Program-made: the position numbers and the translations under genes
Source: Gemmatimonadota bacterium
GTDB taxonomy: Bacteria > Gemmatimonadota > Gemmatimonadetes > Gemmatimonadales > GWC2-71-9
Length of the DNA: 59,595 nucleotides
Direction: 5' to 3'
NCBI GenBank assembly: GCA_003220935.1
Contig: QHTT01000070.1
Location: forward strand, 1-59,595
Part shown: positions 34,477-43,278 of the stretch, piece after piece
Numbering within the stretch: position 1 is the stretch's first letter
How the letters are laid out: the number at the start of each line of letters is the position of its first letter
Notes under the pieces: generated by a model
Told to the model about the DNA's origin: nothing
The model's input: the letters and a program-made list of their open reading frames with translations, nothing else
Databases searched by the model: none

Positions 34477-36132
34477 TCACCGGCCGATCGCGATCTCCAG
34501 CTTCGTCACGGACGCCGCGGGGAAGCGATACACGAACGGTGAAGCGCTCACGGCCACGCTCGCCGTGGCGGGCTCGACGCTCCGCGGGGCCTCGAACGTG
34601 TTGTGATCGTGGACGTCGCGGGCGGCGAGCGTCGTCGCCCGCACGGCGGTCACCGCCGCGCCCCGTACCGCGATCTCGGCGTCGCGCGGCTCGGTGAGGT
34701 GCGGGTTGGTGACGGTCAGCGTGAGCGCATCACGCTGCAGCGATGCCGAGCCGTTGAGCCCCCACAACGCACGCTCGCGTTGCTGCCCGTCGACCCAGCT
34801 CACGGGCGGCGCGGACGCCACCACGCGCACGGCTCGCGCGCCTTGGTGCGCCGCGTACAGCGCGAAGACGTGGTAGGTCGGCGTGACCAGGAACTTGTCT
34901 TCGTGGGCGAGGAACAATGACTGGATGCAGTTGATGAGCTGCGCGATGTTGGCCATCGCCACCTTATCGGCGTGACGATTGAAAGTGTCGAGCGTGAGGG
35001 CGGCGACCAGCGCATCGCGGATGGTCGACTGCTGCCCGAAGAGGTGCGTGGGATCCACGTTCGTCGTCATCTTGTGCCACGCGCCCCACTCGTCCACCAC
35101 CAGCTTCACCCGATGCTCGCGGTCGCTCTCCCCCATCACCTGCCACTGGGAAGTGATGAGCGACTCCATGCGGTTGGCACTGCTCAGCAGGTCGTACCAG
35201 GCCGGTTCGTCGAAGGCGAGGGCCTCACCGTTGGGGGCGCTGGAGTAATGGTGCAGCGCCCAGCCCCACATGCGATCGAAGCTGCGGCGCTCGGCCAGCT
35301 CGCGGAAGCACCGGCGCGTCCATTCCAGGTCTCCGCCGCTCGGACCGGACCCGATGAACGCGAGGTCGACGCCGTACGCCGGGACCGCCCAGGTGGCGAA
35401 GCGGCGGTACTCGGCGGCGTATTCCTCCGGCGTGAAGTTGCCGCCGCATCCCCAGGACTCGTTGCCGATCCCCCAGTACCGCACCGCGAACGGCTCCCGA
35501 TCGCCTCCGGCCGCGCGCTGCTGGGCCAAGGTCGTGCTGCCCGCGGGCGAGTTGCAGTACTCCACCCACGCCATGAAGACCCGAGCCGGGAGCGTGCGGA
35601 CGTTCACCGCGAGGTAGGGGGCGGCGCCGATGAGCCGGCAGAAGTGGATGAACTCGTGCGTGCCGAACTGGTTCGGCTCGGACTTGGCGGGCACGTCGCC
35701 CAGCGCTCGCAGGTGCGGGTCGTCGCCCCAGAAGTTGGTGCGGTGCGGGCGACGGTCCCGCGGGCCGATCCCATCCTGCCAGTCGTAGGAGTCTGCGAAA
35801 CAGCCGCCGGGCCAGCGCACTACGGCGGGATGGATCGGCCGCAACGCTTCGACCAGCGCCTGGCGGATCCCGCCGATATTCGGGACGCGGGAGCGCTCGC
35901 CCACCCACACGCCGTCGTAGACCACGCCGCCTAGGTGCTCGACGAAATGGCCGTACAGCTCGGGCGCGATCGTACCGATGGGCTCGTTTACGAGGACGTC
36001 GATGTGGGAGTCGGCAAGCCGGGCACGGCCGCCGCGCACCGCCCCACCGACCGGCCCCCAGCCAGGCGTCAGGACGCCGGCGCCGCCCGCGAGCACGGCG
36101 CCAACGAACTCGCGCCTGCCGATTGCCGTCAT
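34477..36132 (-). CDS. Alpha-L-arabinofuranosidase, GH51, Tat-exported
   Basis: The enzyme removes terminal alpha-L-arabinofuranose from arabinans, arabinoxylans or arabinogalactans. From ATG 36132 the product starts MTAIGRREFVGAVLAGGAG, a twin-arginine-like signal, so export is likely. GH51 signatures are APELYGHFVEHLGGVVYDGVW, VVRWPGGCFADSYDWQDGIG, the acid/base Glu in YWGIGNESWGCGG and the nucleophile Glu in KLVVDEWGAWH. A beta-sandwich domain closes the protein. The frame also opens at 36216 but without a signal peptide. It is divergent from the GH2 gene. Confidence 0.92.
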   Translation of the reverse strand: MTAIGRREFVGAVLAGGAGVLTPGWGPVGGAVRGGRARLADSHIDVLVNEPIGTIAPELYGHFVEHLGGVVYDGVWVGERSRVPNIGGIRQALVEALRPIHPAVVRWPGGCFADSYDWQDGIGPRDRRPHRTNFWGDDPHLRALGDVPAKSEPNQFGTHEFIHFCRLIGAAPYLAVNVRTLPARVFMAWVEYCNSPAGSTTLAQQRAAGGDREPFAVRYWGIGNESWGCGGNFTPEEYAAEYRRFATWAVPAYGVDLAFIGSGPSGGDLEWTRRCFRELAERRSFDRMWGWALHHYSSAPNGEALAFDEPAWYDLLSSANRMESLITSQWQVMGESDREHRVKLVVDEWGAWHKMTTNVDPTHLFGQQSTIRDALVAALTLDTFNRHADKVAMANIAQLINCIQSLFLAHEDKFLVTPTYHVFALYAAHQGARAVRVVASAPPVSWVDGQQRERALWGLNGSASLQRDALTLTVTNPHLTEPRDAEIAVRGAAVTAVRATTLAARDVHDHNTFEAPRSVEPATASVAVSASPFVYRFPAASVTKLEIAIGR

Positions 36133-36188
36133 GCCCGGAAGGAGAGGTAGGCGGTCACGCGCGAACCCTCGGTGATGGTCGGGTGGGG

Positions 36189-36230
36189 ACACTACAGGTG
36201 CTGGCTGCGCTGTCAAGCAGTGTTATCTTG
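36189..36230. promoter_or_regulatory. Divergent promoter region between GH51 and GH2
   Basis: On the minus strand TTGACA (36211-36216) and TAGTGT (36189-36194) are 16 bp apart and face GH51. On the plus strand TTATCTTG (36223-36230) lies 46 nt before the GH2 ATG and matches the word upstream of genes at 8220 and 54315. The two promoters nearly abut, so the two hydrolases may be co-regulated. Confidence 0.45.
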
Positions 36231-36276
36231 TCTGCTCCGGACGTCCTTCAGCTCTGTGCTTTCCGGACTCTCTGCC

Positions 36277-38739
36277 ATGCACCTCGTGCTGCGGCCTTCC
36301 CGACTTCTCCGATCACAGGCTCGCGTGACCGCTACCGTCTTGTTCGGCTTGCTCGGCCCGCGCGCCGCGGCGGCGCAGCGGAGCACGCTCGACTTTGATC
36401 GGGCGTGGCGGTTCCACCTGGGCGATGTGCCCGGGGCCCAGGAGGCCGGCTTCGACGACGCCGGCTGGCGGAGGCTGGACCTGCCGCACGACTGGAGCAT
36501 CGAGGGGGAGTTCAGCGACACCAACCCCGCCGGAGCCAACGGTGGGGCGCTGCCCGGCGGGGTGGGCTGGTACCGAAAGACCTTCTCCGTAGCCGAGCGG
36601 GACACGGGCCGCCTGGTGTTCGCCGAGTTCGACGGCGTCTACCGCAACAGCGAAGTGTGGATCAACGGGCATTACCTGGGAAAGCGCCCGTACGGGTACA
36701 GCTCCTTTCGGAACGAGCTGACACCGAACCTCCGCTACCGCCCAGCGACCAACGTGATCGCCGTGCGCGTAGACAACTCGCAACAGCCCAACTCGCGGTG
36801 GTACTCTGGCTCGGGCATCTACCGGCACGTCCGGTTGGTCACCACGGATCCGGTGCACGTCGACCAATGGGGCACATATGTCACGACGCCCGAGGTCACT
36901 GCGGCCTCGGCCCAAGTGACGATGCGGACGACCATCCGCAACGCGACGCAGGTCGACCAGCCGATCACGCTCCGGACGATCCTCTATGATGCCGCCGGCA
37001 AGCAGGTGGCGACGGCCGTATCCGAGGCCCGCGTGCCGCGCGACTCCATCACCGAGATCGCGCAGCACCTGGTCATCAGAAGCCCGACGCTCTGGTCCGT
37101 CGAGCGCCCGTACTTGTACCGGGCCGTTTCGCGGGTGATCTGCGGCGGCAGGTCGTGCGACGAGTACACCACGCCGGTCGGGGTGCGGACGTTTTCGTTC
37201 GACTCCGATCGGGGGTTCATCCTCAACGGCAAGCAGCTGAAAATCCGCGGTGTGTGCCTGCACCACGACCTCGGAGCCCTGGGCGCCGCGGTGAACACCC
37301 GTGCGCTCGAGCGACAGCTCCAGATCATGCGAGCGATGGGCGTCAACGCGATCCGCACCTCGCACAACCCGCCCGCTCCCGAGCTGCTCGACCTCACCGA
37401 CCGCATGGGCTTCATCGTGCTGGACGAGGCCTTCGACATGTGGAAGAAGGAGAAGACCAAATACGACTACCACCTGGACTGGGACGCATGGCACGTGCGC
37501 GACCTGTCCGACATGGTGCGGCGTGACCGCAATCATCCCAGCGTCTTCATGTGGAGCATCGGGAACGAGGTCATGGAGCAGTGGACCAATGACGACACCA
37601 CTGCGATTCCCATTGCTCGCGAGCTCGCCGGGATCGTGCGCCGCCTCGACCCTACCCGGCCCATTACGTCCGCGAACAACAACGGCAGTCCCGCAAACCC
37701 GCTGTTTCATGCCGGCGCCCTCGACCTGCTCGGCCACAACTACCACCACGAGGTCTGGCCGAAGCTTCCGACGCAGTTCCCGGGGGGGAAGTTCATCATC
37801 ACGGAGGCGATGTCGGCGCTCAACAGCCGCGGCTTCTACGAGCAGCCTTCCGACAGCGTAGCGAGCTACGCAACGCCGTACGTGAAGGACAGCGGACCTC
37901 AGCCAAACAAGAACTACCGGCTCTCGTCGTACGACGACCGGAAGGCATTCTGGGGCTCGCTGCACGAGGAATCGCTGCGCCTGTTCGAGCGATACCCATT
38001 CCTCTCGGGGATGTTCATCTGGTCCGGGATCGACTACCTGGGCGAGCCCACGCCATACGAATGGCCTGCGCGCAGCTCCTATTTCGGCGTTGTCGATCTG
38101 GCGGGTTTCCCAAAGGATCCTTTCTATCTGTACCAGAGCGAGTGGACGGCGCGGCCGATGCTGCACGTCTTCCCGCACTGGACCTGGACGCCCGGCGATA
38201 CCGTGGACGTGTGGGCCTACACCAACGGCGACGAGGTGGAGCTGTTCCTGAACGGCGCCTCGCTGGGCGCGCAGCGCAAGGCGCCTGACGTTTTCCACCT
38301 CATGTGGCGGGTCGCGTACACGCCGGGGACGCTGCGGGCAGTGGCGCGCAAGGCGGGGCGGGTGACGGCGACCCAGGTGGTGAGGACGGCCGGTGCGGCG
38401 GCGCGCATCGCGCTTGCGCCCGACCGCTCGGCCCTCCACGCCGACGGGAATGACCTGTCCTTCGTCACCGTGAGTGTGCTGGACCGCGCGGGCGTCGCGG
38501 TGCCGACGGCGGACCAGCTGGTACGGTTCCAGGTCAGCGGTGCTGCCCGGATCGCAGGCGTCGACAACGGCGACCAGATCAGCCATGCGCCGTTCCAAGC
38601 CGACCGCGTGCAGCTCTTCAACGGGAAGGCGCTGGTGATCGTGCGCGCGGGCGAGCGAGGGGGGACGGCTACGCTGACGGCCGAAGCCGAGGGACTGGAG
38701 TCAGCCAGGGTTCGCATCGAGCTCGGGGCGCGTCGCTGA
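36277..38739 (+). CDS. Secreted glycoside hydrolase family 2 (beta-galactosidase-like)
   Basis: This 820-aa protein starts [19 protein letters not shown] with a signal peptide ending near AAAAQ. A jelly-roll sugar-binding domain ([41 protein letters not shown]) precedes an Ig-like domain and the TIM barrel. The acid/base is Glu431 ([10 protein letters not shown]) and the nucleophile Glu510 (IITEAMSA). [14 protein letters not shown] closes the barrel. The C-terminus has the extra Ig-like domains common in the Bacteroides-type enzymes. The substrate is probably a beta-galactoside, although GH2 also includes beta-glucuronidases and others. galT follows after 20 nt. Confidence 0.9.
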   Translation: MHLVLRPSRLLRSQARVTATVLFGLLGPRAAAAQRSTLDFDRAWRFHLGDVPGAQEAGFDDAGWRRLDLPHDWSIEGEFSDTNPAGANGGALPGGVGWYRKTFSVAERDTGRLVFAEFDGVYRNSEVWINGHYLGKRPYGYSSFRNELTPNLRYRPATNVIAVRVDNSQQPNSRWYSGSGIYRHVRLVTTDPVHVDQWGTYVTTPEVTAASAQVTMRTTIRNATQVDQPITLRTILYDAAGKQVATAVSEARVPRDSITEIAQHLVIRSPTLWSVERPYLYRAVSRVICGGRSCDEYTTPVGVRTFSFDSDRGFILNGKQLKIRGVCLHHDLGALGAAVNTRALERQLQIMRAMGVNAIRTSHNPPAPELLDLTDRMGFIVLDEAFDMWKKEKTKYDYHLDWDAWHVRDLSDMVRRDRNHPSVFMWSIGNEVMEQWTNDDTTAIPIARELAGIVRRLDPTRPITSANNNGSPANPLFHAGALDLLGHNYHHEVWPKLPTQFPGGKFIITEAMSALNSRGFYEQPSDSVASYATPYVKDSGPQPNKNYRLSSYDDRKAFWGSLHEESLRLFERYPFLSGMFIWSGIDYLGEPTPYEWPARSSYFGVVDLAGFPKDPFYLYQSEWTARPMLHVFPHWTWTPGDTVDVWAYTNGDEVELFLNGASLGAQRKAPDVFHLMWRVAYTPGTLRAVARKAGRVTATQVVRTAGAAARIALAPDRSALHADGNDLSFVTVSVLDRAGVAVPTADQLVRFQVSGAARIAGVDNGDQISHAPFQADRVQLFNGKALVIVRAGERGGTATLTAEAEGLESARVRIELGARR

Positions 38740-38759
38740 AGGGGCGGCGTTCATCGGGC

Positions 38760-39788
38760 ATGGTCTGGGAGCAGCGGTGGCATCCGCTGCGGCGCGAGTG
38801 GGTCATCGTGTCTTCCCACCGCAACGAGCGGCCCTGGCAGGGTGAGCGCGTGGGCGAAGCGTCCCGCCCGCTGCCGCCGTATGCGGCGGACTGCTACCTG
38901 TGTCCGGGCAACGTGCGCAGCTCCGGACGGCGGAACGAGCGCTACACCGGCGTCTTCGTGTTCGACAACGACCACCCGTGCGTCGGCGCCGCAGCGTCCA
39001 CGCAGCTCGTGGCACCGGCGGGGATCTATCGGAATCGGCCTGCCAACGGATGTGCTCGCGTCGTCTGCTTCACGCCGCGGCACGACGTCACGCTCGCCCA
39101 ACTCAGCGAGTCGGAGATCCTCGGTTTGCTGGAGGTGCTGCAAGCGCAGTACCGCGAGCTCGGCGCGCGCGACGAGGTACGGCACGTGCTCGTGTTCGAG
39201 AACAAGGGCGAGGTCGTCGGCGTCAGTAACCCTCATCCGCACTGCCAGATCTACGCGACGAACTTCGTGTTCAGGACCATCGAGCTCGAGACGGAAGCGC
39301 AGACGGCATACCTGGCCGAGCACGGCCGGCCGCTCTTCCAGGATATCCTGGCTGCGGAGGAAGCGGACGGCCGGCGTCTCCTCGTCCGGGGCGACCAGGC
39401 GCTGTCATTCATCCCCTATTTCGCCCGCTACCCCTACGAGACGTTCGTGGCGCCGCGTGCCACGCGTCCCAGCTTGGCGCACCTGACACGCTCCGAGCTC
39501 GCGGATTTCACGGCCGTGCTGGGGGAGACCCTCATTCGGCTCGACAACCTGTGGCGCATCCCGTTCCCGTACGTCCTGGTGCTGCCCCAGGCGCCGACGG
39601 ACGCATCGCCTTATCCGGGGTTCCATTTTCACATCCAGATCCATCCGCCCCTGCGCAAGCCGGGCCTCCTCAAGTATCTCGCTGGGCCGGAGATCGCCGG
39701 CGGGAACTTCTTGAACGACACGGCGCCGGAGGATAAGGCCGCCGAGCTCCGGGCGGTCTCGAGCGTGCACTACACGCGAGAGCCCTGA
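38760..39788 (+). CDS. galT: Galactose-1-phosphate uridylyltransferase
   Basis: GalT exchanges UDP between glucose 1-phosphate and galactose 1-phosphate (Leloir pathway). The 342-aa protein begins with the family pattern [23 protein letters not shown]. It has zinc cysteines CYLC (45-48), the uridylylated histidine in [10 protein letters not shown] (HPH at 159-161) and a C-terminal [10 protein letters not shown]. It lies between the GH2 enzyme and a phosphatase/kinase pair. With an L-arabinokinase-like partner it might also act on L-arabinose 1-phosphate; that is speculation. Confidence 0.93.
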   Translation: MVWEQRWHPLRREWVIVSSHRNERPWQGERVGEASRPLPPYAADCYLCPGNVRSSGRRNERYTGVFVFDNDHPCVGAAASTQLVAPAGIYRNRPANGCARVVCFTPRHDVTLAQLSESEILGLLEVLQAQYRELGARDEVRHVLVFENKGEVVGVSNPHPHCQIYATNFVFRTIELETEAQTAYLAEHGRPLFQDILAAEEADGRRLLVRGDQALSFIPYFARYPYETFVAPRATRPSLAHLTRSELADFTAVLGETLIRLDNLWRIPFPYVLVLPQAPTDASPYPGFHFHIQIHPPLRKPGLLKYLAGPEIAGGNFLNDTAPEDKAAELRAVSSVHYTREP

Positions 39789-39789
39789 G

Positions 39790-40854
39790 ATGGCCGGCCC
39801 CGAGCGCCTGCTCGAGCCGATCCTCTCGATCCACGAGCGCATCCGCGCCGCCGCAGTGGATGCGTGCGCTCGGGCTGCGACGGAGCAGCTCGCGGCCGTG
39901 GCGGCTGATGCCCCCGACGTAGCGGGCGGCGACACGATTTACGCCATCGACCGGCTGGGCGAGGACAGCGTCGTGCAGGGCCTCACGGAGCTGGCCCGGG
40001 AGGAACCGCTGTGCCTGGTCGCCGAAGGGCTCCCTGGCGACTCGGTCGTGCTCCCGCCCGATGCGCGCGAGACGGATTGCCGCTGGCGCCTGCTGGTGGA
40101 CCCGATCGACGGCACGCGGGGCCTTATGTATCAGAAGCGGAGCGCCTGGATCCTTACCGGCGTGGCGCCGAACCGCGGTACCGCTACCCGGTTGCGCGAC
40201 ATCGTGCTCGCCGTCCAGACCGAGATCCCACTGGTCAAACAGCATCTTTCGGATCAGCTCTGGGCGCTGCGCGGCCAGGGGATGCAGGCGTGGCGCTACA
40301 ATCGACTGTCCGGCGCGCGGGAGCGCCTCGCGTTGCGACCCTCGGCAGCCGACACCATCGCTCATGGCTTCGCTACCATCGTGCGATTCTTCCCGGGGGC
40401 GCGGGACGTCTTGGCCGCCATCGACGATGAGGTCGTTCAGGCGCTGGTGGCGCCGGTGCCAGGGAGGGCCGCCTGCTTCGAAGACCAGTATGCGTCCACC
40501 GGCGGCGAGCTGTACGAGCTGATGGCCGGTCACGACCGCTGGGTGGCGGACCTGCGGCCACTCGTCCAGCCGGTTCGCGCCGCCCACGGCCTGCCCCCGG
40601 GTCTGTGCTGCCATCCTTACGACCTGTGCACGGCGCTCATCGCCGAGGAGGCGGGCGTGATCGTGACCGATCCCACCGGAGCACCAGTCGACGCCCCATT
40701 CAGCGTGACTGCCGACGTGGCGTGGGTCGGGTACGCCAATGCGCGGTTGCGAGCTGTGGTCGAGCCGGTCCTGCAAGGCGCGCTGCGGCGCCGGGGCTTG
40801 CTGCCCCCGGTGGGACCAACAGCAGATCCTTCGCGCCTTCGGCGCTCAGGATGA
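39790..40854 (+). CDS. Inositol monophosphatase-fold sugar phosphatase
   Basis: The 354-aa protein has the metal-binding motif LLVDPIDGTRGLMYQKRSAW (motif DPxDGT) and a preceding acidic EG (LVAEGLPGD), as in the IMPase/FBPase superfamily. The second signature, near the C-terminus, would be ALIAEEAGVIVTDPTGAP. It is longer than SuhB (about 270 aa), so the substrate may differ; a sugar phosphate would suit the galT/kinase context. ATG 39790 is one base after galT. The last 11 codons and the stop are contributed by a dispersed repeat (40821-40856), so its C-terminus may be recent. Confidence 0.8.
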   Translation: MAGPERLLEPILSIHERIRAAAVDACARAATEQLAAVAADAPDVAGGDTIYAIDRLGEDSVVQGLTELAREEPLCLVAEGLPGDSVVLPPDARETDCRWRLLVDPIDGTRGLMYQKRSAWILTGVAPNRGTATRLRDIVLAVQTEIPLVKQHLSDQLWALRGQGMQAWRYNRLSGARERLALRPSAADTIAHGFATIVRFFPGARDVLAAIDDEVVQALVAPVPGRAACFEDQYASTGGELYELMAGHDRWVADLRPLVQPVRAAHGLPPGLCCHPYDLCTALIAEEAGVIVTDPTGAPVDAPFSVTADVAWVGYANARLRAVVEPVLQGALRRRGLLPPVGPTADPSRLRRSG

Positions 40855-40856
40855 CA
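40821..40856 (+). repeat. Dispersed dyad repeat, copy 3
   Basis: AGCAGATCCTTCGCGCC, then TTC, then GGCGCTCAGGATGACA: the same element as at 9141 and 9943, with T for G in the loop. Its ATGA supplies the TGA stop (40852-40854) of the phosphatase gene. Confidence 0.9.
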
Positions 40857-40878
40857 CCTTCAAAGCGCCCTGCGGGTT

Positions 40879-40927
40879 GTCATCCTGAGCGAGCGCGCGG
40901 AACGCGCGCGAAGCGAAGGACATGATC
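40879..40927 (-). repeat. Dispersed dyad repeat, copy 4 (inverted)
   Basis: Starting GTCATCCTGAGCG and ending GCGAAGGACATGATC on the plus strand, this is the same element in inverse orientation, enlarged by an inner GCGCG/CGCGC stem. It faces copy 3 across 22 bp. Its end supplies the ATG (40922) of the sugar kinase gene. Confidence 0.85.
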
Positions 40928-42418
40928 CGGCTTCGCCGCCTCTCGGACGTTCGCGCCACGGGCGACCTCGTCTGGTTCCAGCGCGCGCTCGACCGGCTGC
41001 GAGCCCTGCGCCATGATGTGGATCCCCGGCTGCAGGGGTTCTTCTCTGATGCCTCACCCCTCTACATCGCCCGCGCGCCGGGGCGACTCGACGTCATGGG
41101 CGGAATCGCCGACTACAGCGGAGCCCGCGTCCTCGAGCTGCCGCTCGAGTGCTCGACCGCGGCGCTGCTGCAGCGCCAGGCCACGGCGCGTTGCGACCTG
41201 GCGACCCGCCGCGCGGGAGGGTGGCAGTTCTTCAGCGCTGACCTCCCGCCGCTCGTGGAGCGGGATGGGGCGCTCAGCACAGCGGCGGCACTGGCGGCCT
41301 GGTTCGCGGGACGCGAGTCCGACCGCTGGGCCAGTTACGTCATGGGCATCGTGCAGCTGTGCCTGCAGCGCGCCGTTCGAGAGGGGCGAGGCAGGACCCC
41401 GGGCCTGCGACTGCTCATCGACTCGACCGTGCCCGAAGGGAGAGGAGTCGCCTCGTCGGCGGCACTCGAAGTCGCGGCGGGAGCGGCTGTGGCCGCGAGC
41501 TTGGCAGATGACATGACGGAGACCGACCTGGCCGCGGCCTGCCAGGAGGTGGAGAACCACGTGGTCGGCGCGCCGTGCGGGATCATGGATCAGATAACCA
41601 GCGCCTGCGGCCGCCACGACCGGCTCCTCCGGTTGCGCTGCCAGCCGGGCACGATCGAGGGATACCTCGAGATCCCGGCAGGCTATCGGTTCTACGGCAT
41701 CGATTCCGGGGTCAGCCACGCGGTCTCGGGAGCCGACTATGAGACGGTTCGAACCGCAGCGTTCATGGGCTACCGGATGATTGCCGCCGCGGCCGGATTG
41801 CCGGTGCAGCGCGAGGGCGGTCGGCTGCGCATCGACGACCCGCGCTGGGGAGGCTATCTCGCCAACCTCACGGGGCCTGAGTGGGCGGCGCTCGCCAGGG
41901 GGCTACCGGAGGAGATAGCGGGGGGGGAGTTCCTGGAGCGCTACGGGGGCATTACCGATACCGTCACTGCAGTCCACTCCGAGCGCCGCTACCCAGTGCG
42001 GCCGGCCACGGGGCACCCGGTGCGCGAGCAAGCACGCGTGGACCGCGTTGCCGCGCTGCTCGGGGTGCTGGCGGACGAGCCGCAGGCGGCGGTCGAACTG
42101 GGACGTCTCATGTGCGACTCCCACAGGAGCTACGGCGCCTGCGGCCTCGGCAGCGACGGCACGGATCGACTCGTGGAGCTGGTCGCCGCCGAGGGGCCGG
42201 AGCGGGGACTGTTCGGCGCGAAGATCACGGGTGGAGGGAGCGGGGGCACCGTAGCCGTCTTCGGTAGGCGCGATGCGGCGGCGCTGGTGCGCGACGTGGC
42301 GGCCCGCTACGGCGCGGAGACCGGCCGCGAGACCGGCGTCTTCACGAGTTCCGGGCCGGGAGCGGCGGAGACCGGAGTCCTGCTGCTCGAGCCGGACGAT
42401 ATGAGCGGCGGCTATTGA
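40922..42418 (+). CDS. GHMP sugar-1-kinase, L-arabinokinase (ARA1)-like
   Basis: This 498-aa GHMP kinase phosphorylates a sugar at C1. Classical GalK has a substrate motif like GEHTDYN; here it is ARAPGRLDVMGGIADYSG (50-67), the form found in plant L-arabinokinase. Other ARA1-like segments are PEGRGVASSAALEVA (171-185, phosphate loop), ENHVVGAPCGIMDQITS (211-227), FYGIDSGVSHAVSGADY and KITGGGSGGTV. The N-terminal glycosyltransferase-like half of plant ARA1 is absent. Neighbouring GH51 and GH127 genes release L-arabinose, which supports L-arabinose as substrate; galactose remains possible because galT is adjacent. The purine-rich GAAGGA before ATG lies only one base away, too close for a good ribosome site. 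Confidence 0.85.
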   Translation: MIRLRRLSDVRATGDLVWFQRALDRLRALRHDVDPRLQGFFSDASPLYIARAPGRLDVMGGIADYSGARVLELPLECSTAALLQRQATARCDLATRRAGGWQFFSADLPPLVERDGALSTAAALAAWFAGRESDRWASYVMGIVQLCLQRAVREGRGRTPGLRLLIDSTVPEGRGVASSAALEVAAGAAVAASLADDMTETDLAAACQEVENHVVGAPCGIMDQITSACGRHDRLLRLRCQPGTIEGYLEIPAGYRFYGIDSGVSHAVSGADYETVRTAAFMGYRMIAAAAGLPVQREGGRLRIDDPRWGGYLANLTGPEWAALARGLPEEIAGGEFLERYGGITDTVTAVHSERRYPVRPATGHPVREQARVDRVAALLGVLADEPQAAVELGRLMCDSHRSYGACGLGSDGTDRLVELVAAEGPERGLFGAKITGGGSGGTVAVFGRRDAAALVRDVAARYGAETGRETGVFTSSGPGAAETGVLLLEPDDMSGGY

Positions 42419-42470
42419 CGTCAGACGTCAGATAGCGTGCTTCGCAATCTGATCTCTCATGTCTGACGTC
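42417..42470. repeat. Inverted heptad arrays between convergent genes
   Basis: Plus strand: GACGTCA, GACGTCA, GATAGCG (42417-42437). Minus strand: GACGTCA, GACATGA, GAGATCA, GATTGCG (42470 down to 42443). All units begin GA. Arms GACGTCAGA/TCTGACGTC are perfect. The array overlaps the kinase stop and the last codons of the deacetylase, and may serve as a two-way terminator although it lacks T-runs. Confidence 0.8.
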
Positions 42471-43278
42471 TCAGTCGCATCAGCCAGCTCGTTCCTACCG
42501 CGCACCGGTTAGCGGTGTGCGCGACGAATCGTCCCAGGGCACCGAGCCCGTCCTGCCGCAGCCCGAACGGGACGCTCCCGGCGTCCCACGTGTACACCGG
42601 CACCCGAGGCACACGCATCGCGCTTTCGTTGCCGTGCACTCCTCCAAAGCCCAGCTCGTAGCCCACCGCGCGCGCCAGCCGCTCGATGCGCTCGTCCGCC
42701 ACCCCAAACGGGTACGCGATCCCCCGCCCCGCGCTGGGTCCGAGCCGGCGCACGAGTGTCGCGCGTGAGCGCCCCAACTCGTCGGCCGCGCGGGCGTCGT
42801 CGAGCCAGGTGAGCCGCGCGTGCGACGCCGTGTGGGATGCGAAGTCGAACCCCCGAGCCCGCCACTGCTCGACAGCGCGCCAGTCCAGATGCGGAAGCCG
42901 GCGCCAGGTATAACGCATATCCCAGGTGTTGGTGGCGCCGACGTGGTCCGTGATCAGGAAGGTCGTGGCCGTGAAGCCGAGCTCGGCGAGCACGGGATAG
43001 GCGTGCTGGGCCAGGCTCGCATACCCGTCATCGAACGTCAGCAGGAAGGAGCGTTCGTTGCGGGAAGGTAGGGGCGCAGCATGCTGCGCCCCTACGCTAT
43101 CGGCAGCATTCGCCCCTGCAGGTGCCTGGTCTGCGAACTGAGCCAGCGTGAGCGTCTTCCAACCCGCATGCGCCAGCGCCGCCATCTGGTGTGCAAACAC
43201 CGTCCGGGCCACGCGCGTGACGCCCAGCTCGAGCGGCCCTCCGATGCGATGATAGCAGAGCACCGGACCGGGTCTCAC
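42457..43278 (-). CDS. Polysaccharide deacetylase (CE4/NodB)
   Basis: CE4 enzymes remove acetyl groups from N-acetylated or O-acetylated polysaccharides. The 273-aa protein has the metal motif LLTFDDGYASL (motif 1, Asp-Asp), SHTASH (motif 2, HxxSH) and YPFG (motif 3). No clear signal peptide is present (MRPGPVLCYHRIGG), so it may act on lipid-linked intermediates or an internal substrate. An in-frame insertion encoding VGAQHAAPLP comes from a 28-bp palindrome (43068-43095). The start overlaps the upstream kinase-like gene by 4 nt. The C-terminal RQT comes from the heptad array. Confidence 0.88.
   Translation of the reverse strand: MRPGPVLCYHRIGGPLELGVTRVARTVFAHQMAALAHAGWKTLTLAQFADQAPAGANAADSVGAQHAAPLPSRNERSFLLTFDDGYASLAQHAYPVLAELGFTATTFLITDHVGATNTWDMRYTWRRLPHLDWRAVEQWRARGFDFASHTASHARLTWLDDARAADELGRSRATLVRRLGPSAGRGIAYPFGVADERIERLARAVGYELGFGGVHGNESAMRVPRVPVYTWDAGSVPFGLRQDGLGALGRFVAHTANRCAVGTSWLMRLRRQT
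43068..43095. repeat. Perfect 28-bp palindrome inside the deacetylase gene
   Basis: The arms GTAGGGGCGCAGCA and TGCTGCGCCCCTAC are exact inverses with no spacer. The element lies in a loop ahead of the catalytic TFDDGY motif and keeps the frame by adding GAQHAAPL-type residues. It looks like a dispersed intergenic palindrome that has entered a gene. Confidence 0.9.

Noticed and set aside
40922..42418. Simple call of galactokinase GalK
   Set aside because: The sugar-binding motif and several blocks match plant L-arabinokinase better than GalK; galactose cannot be excluded, so the broader name is used.
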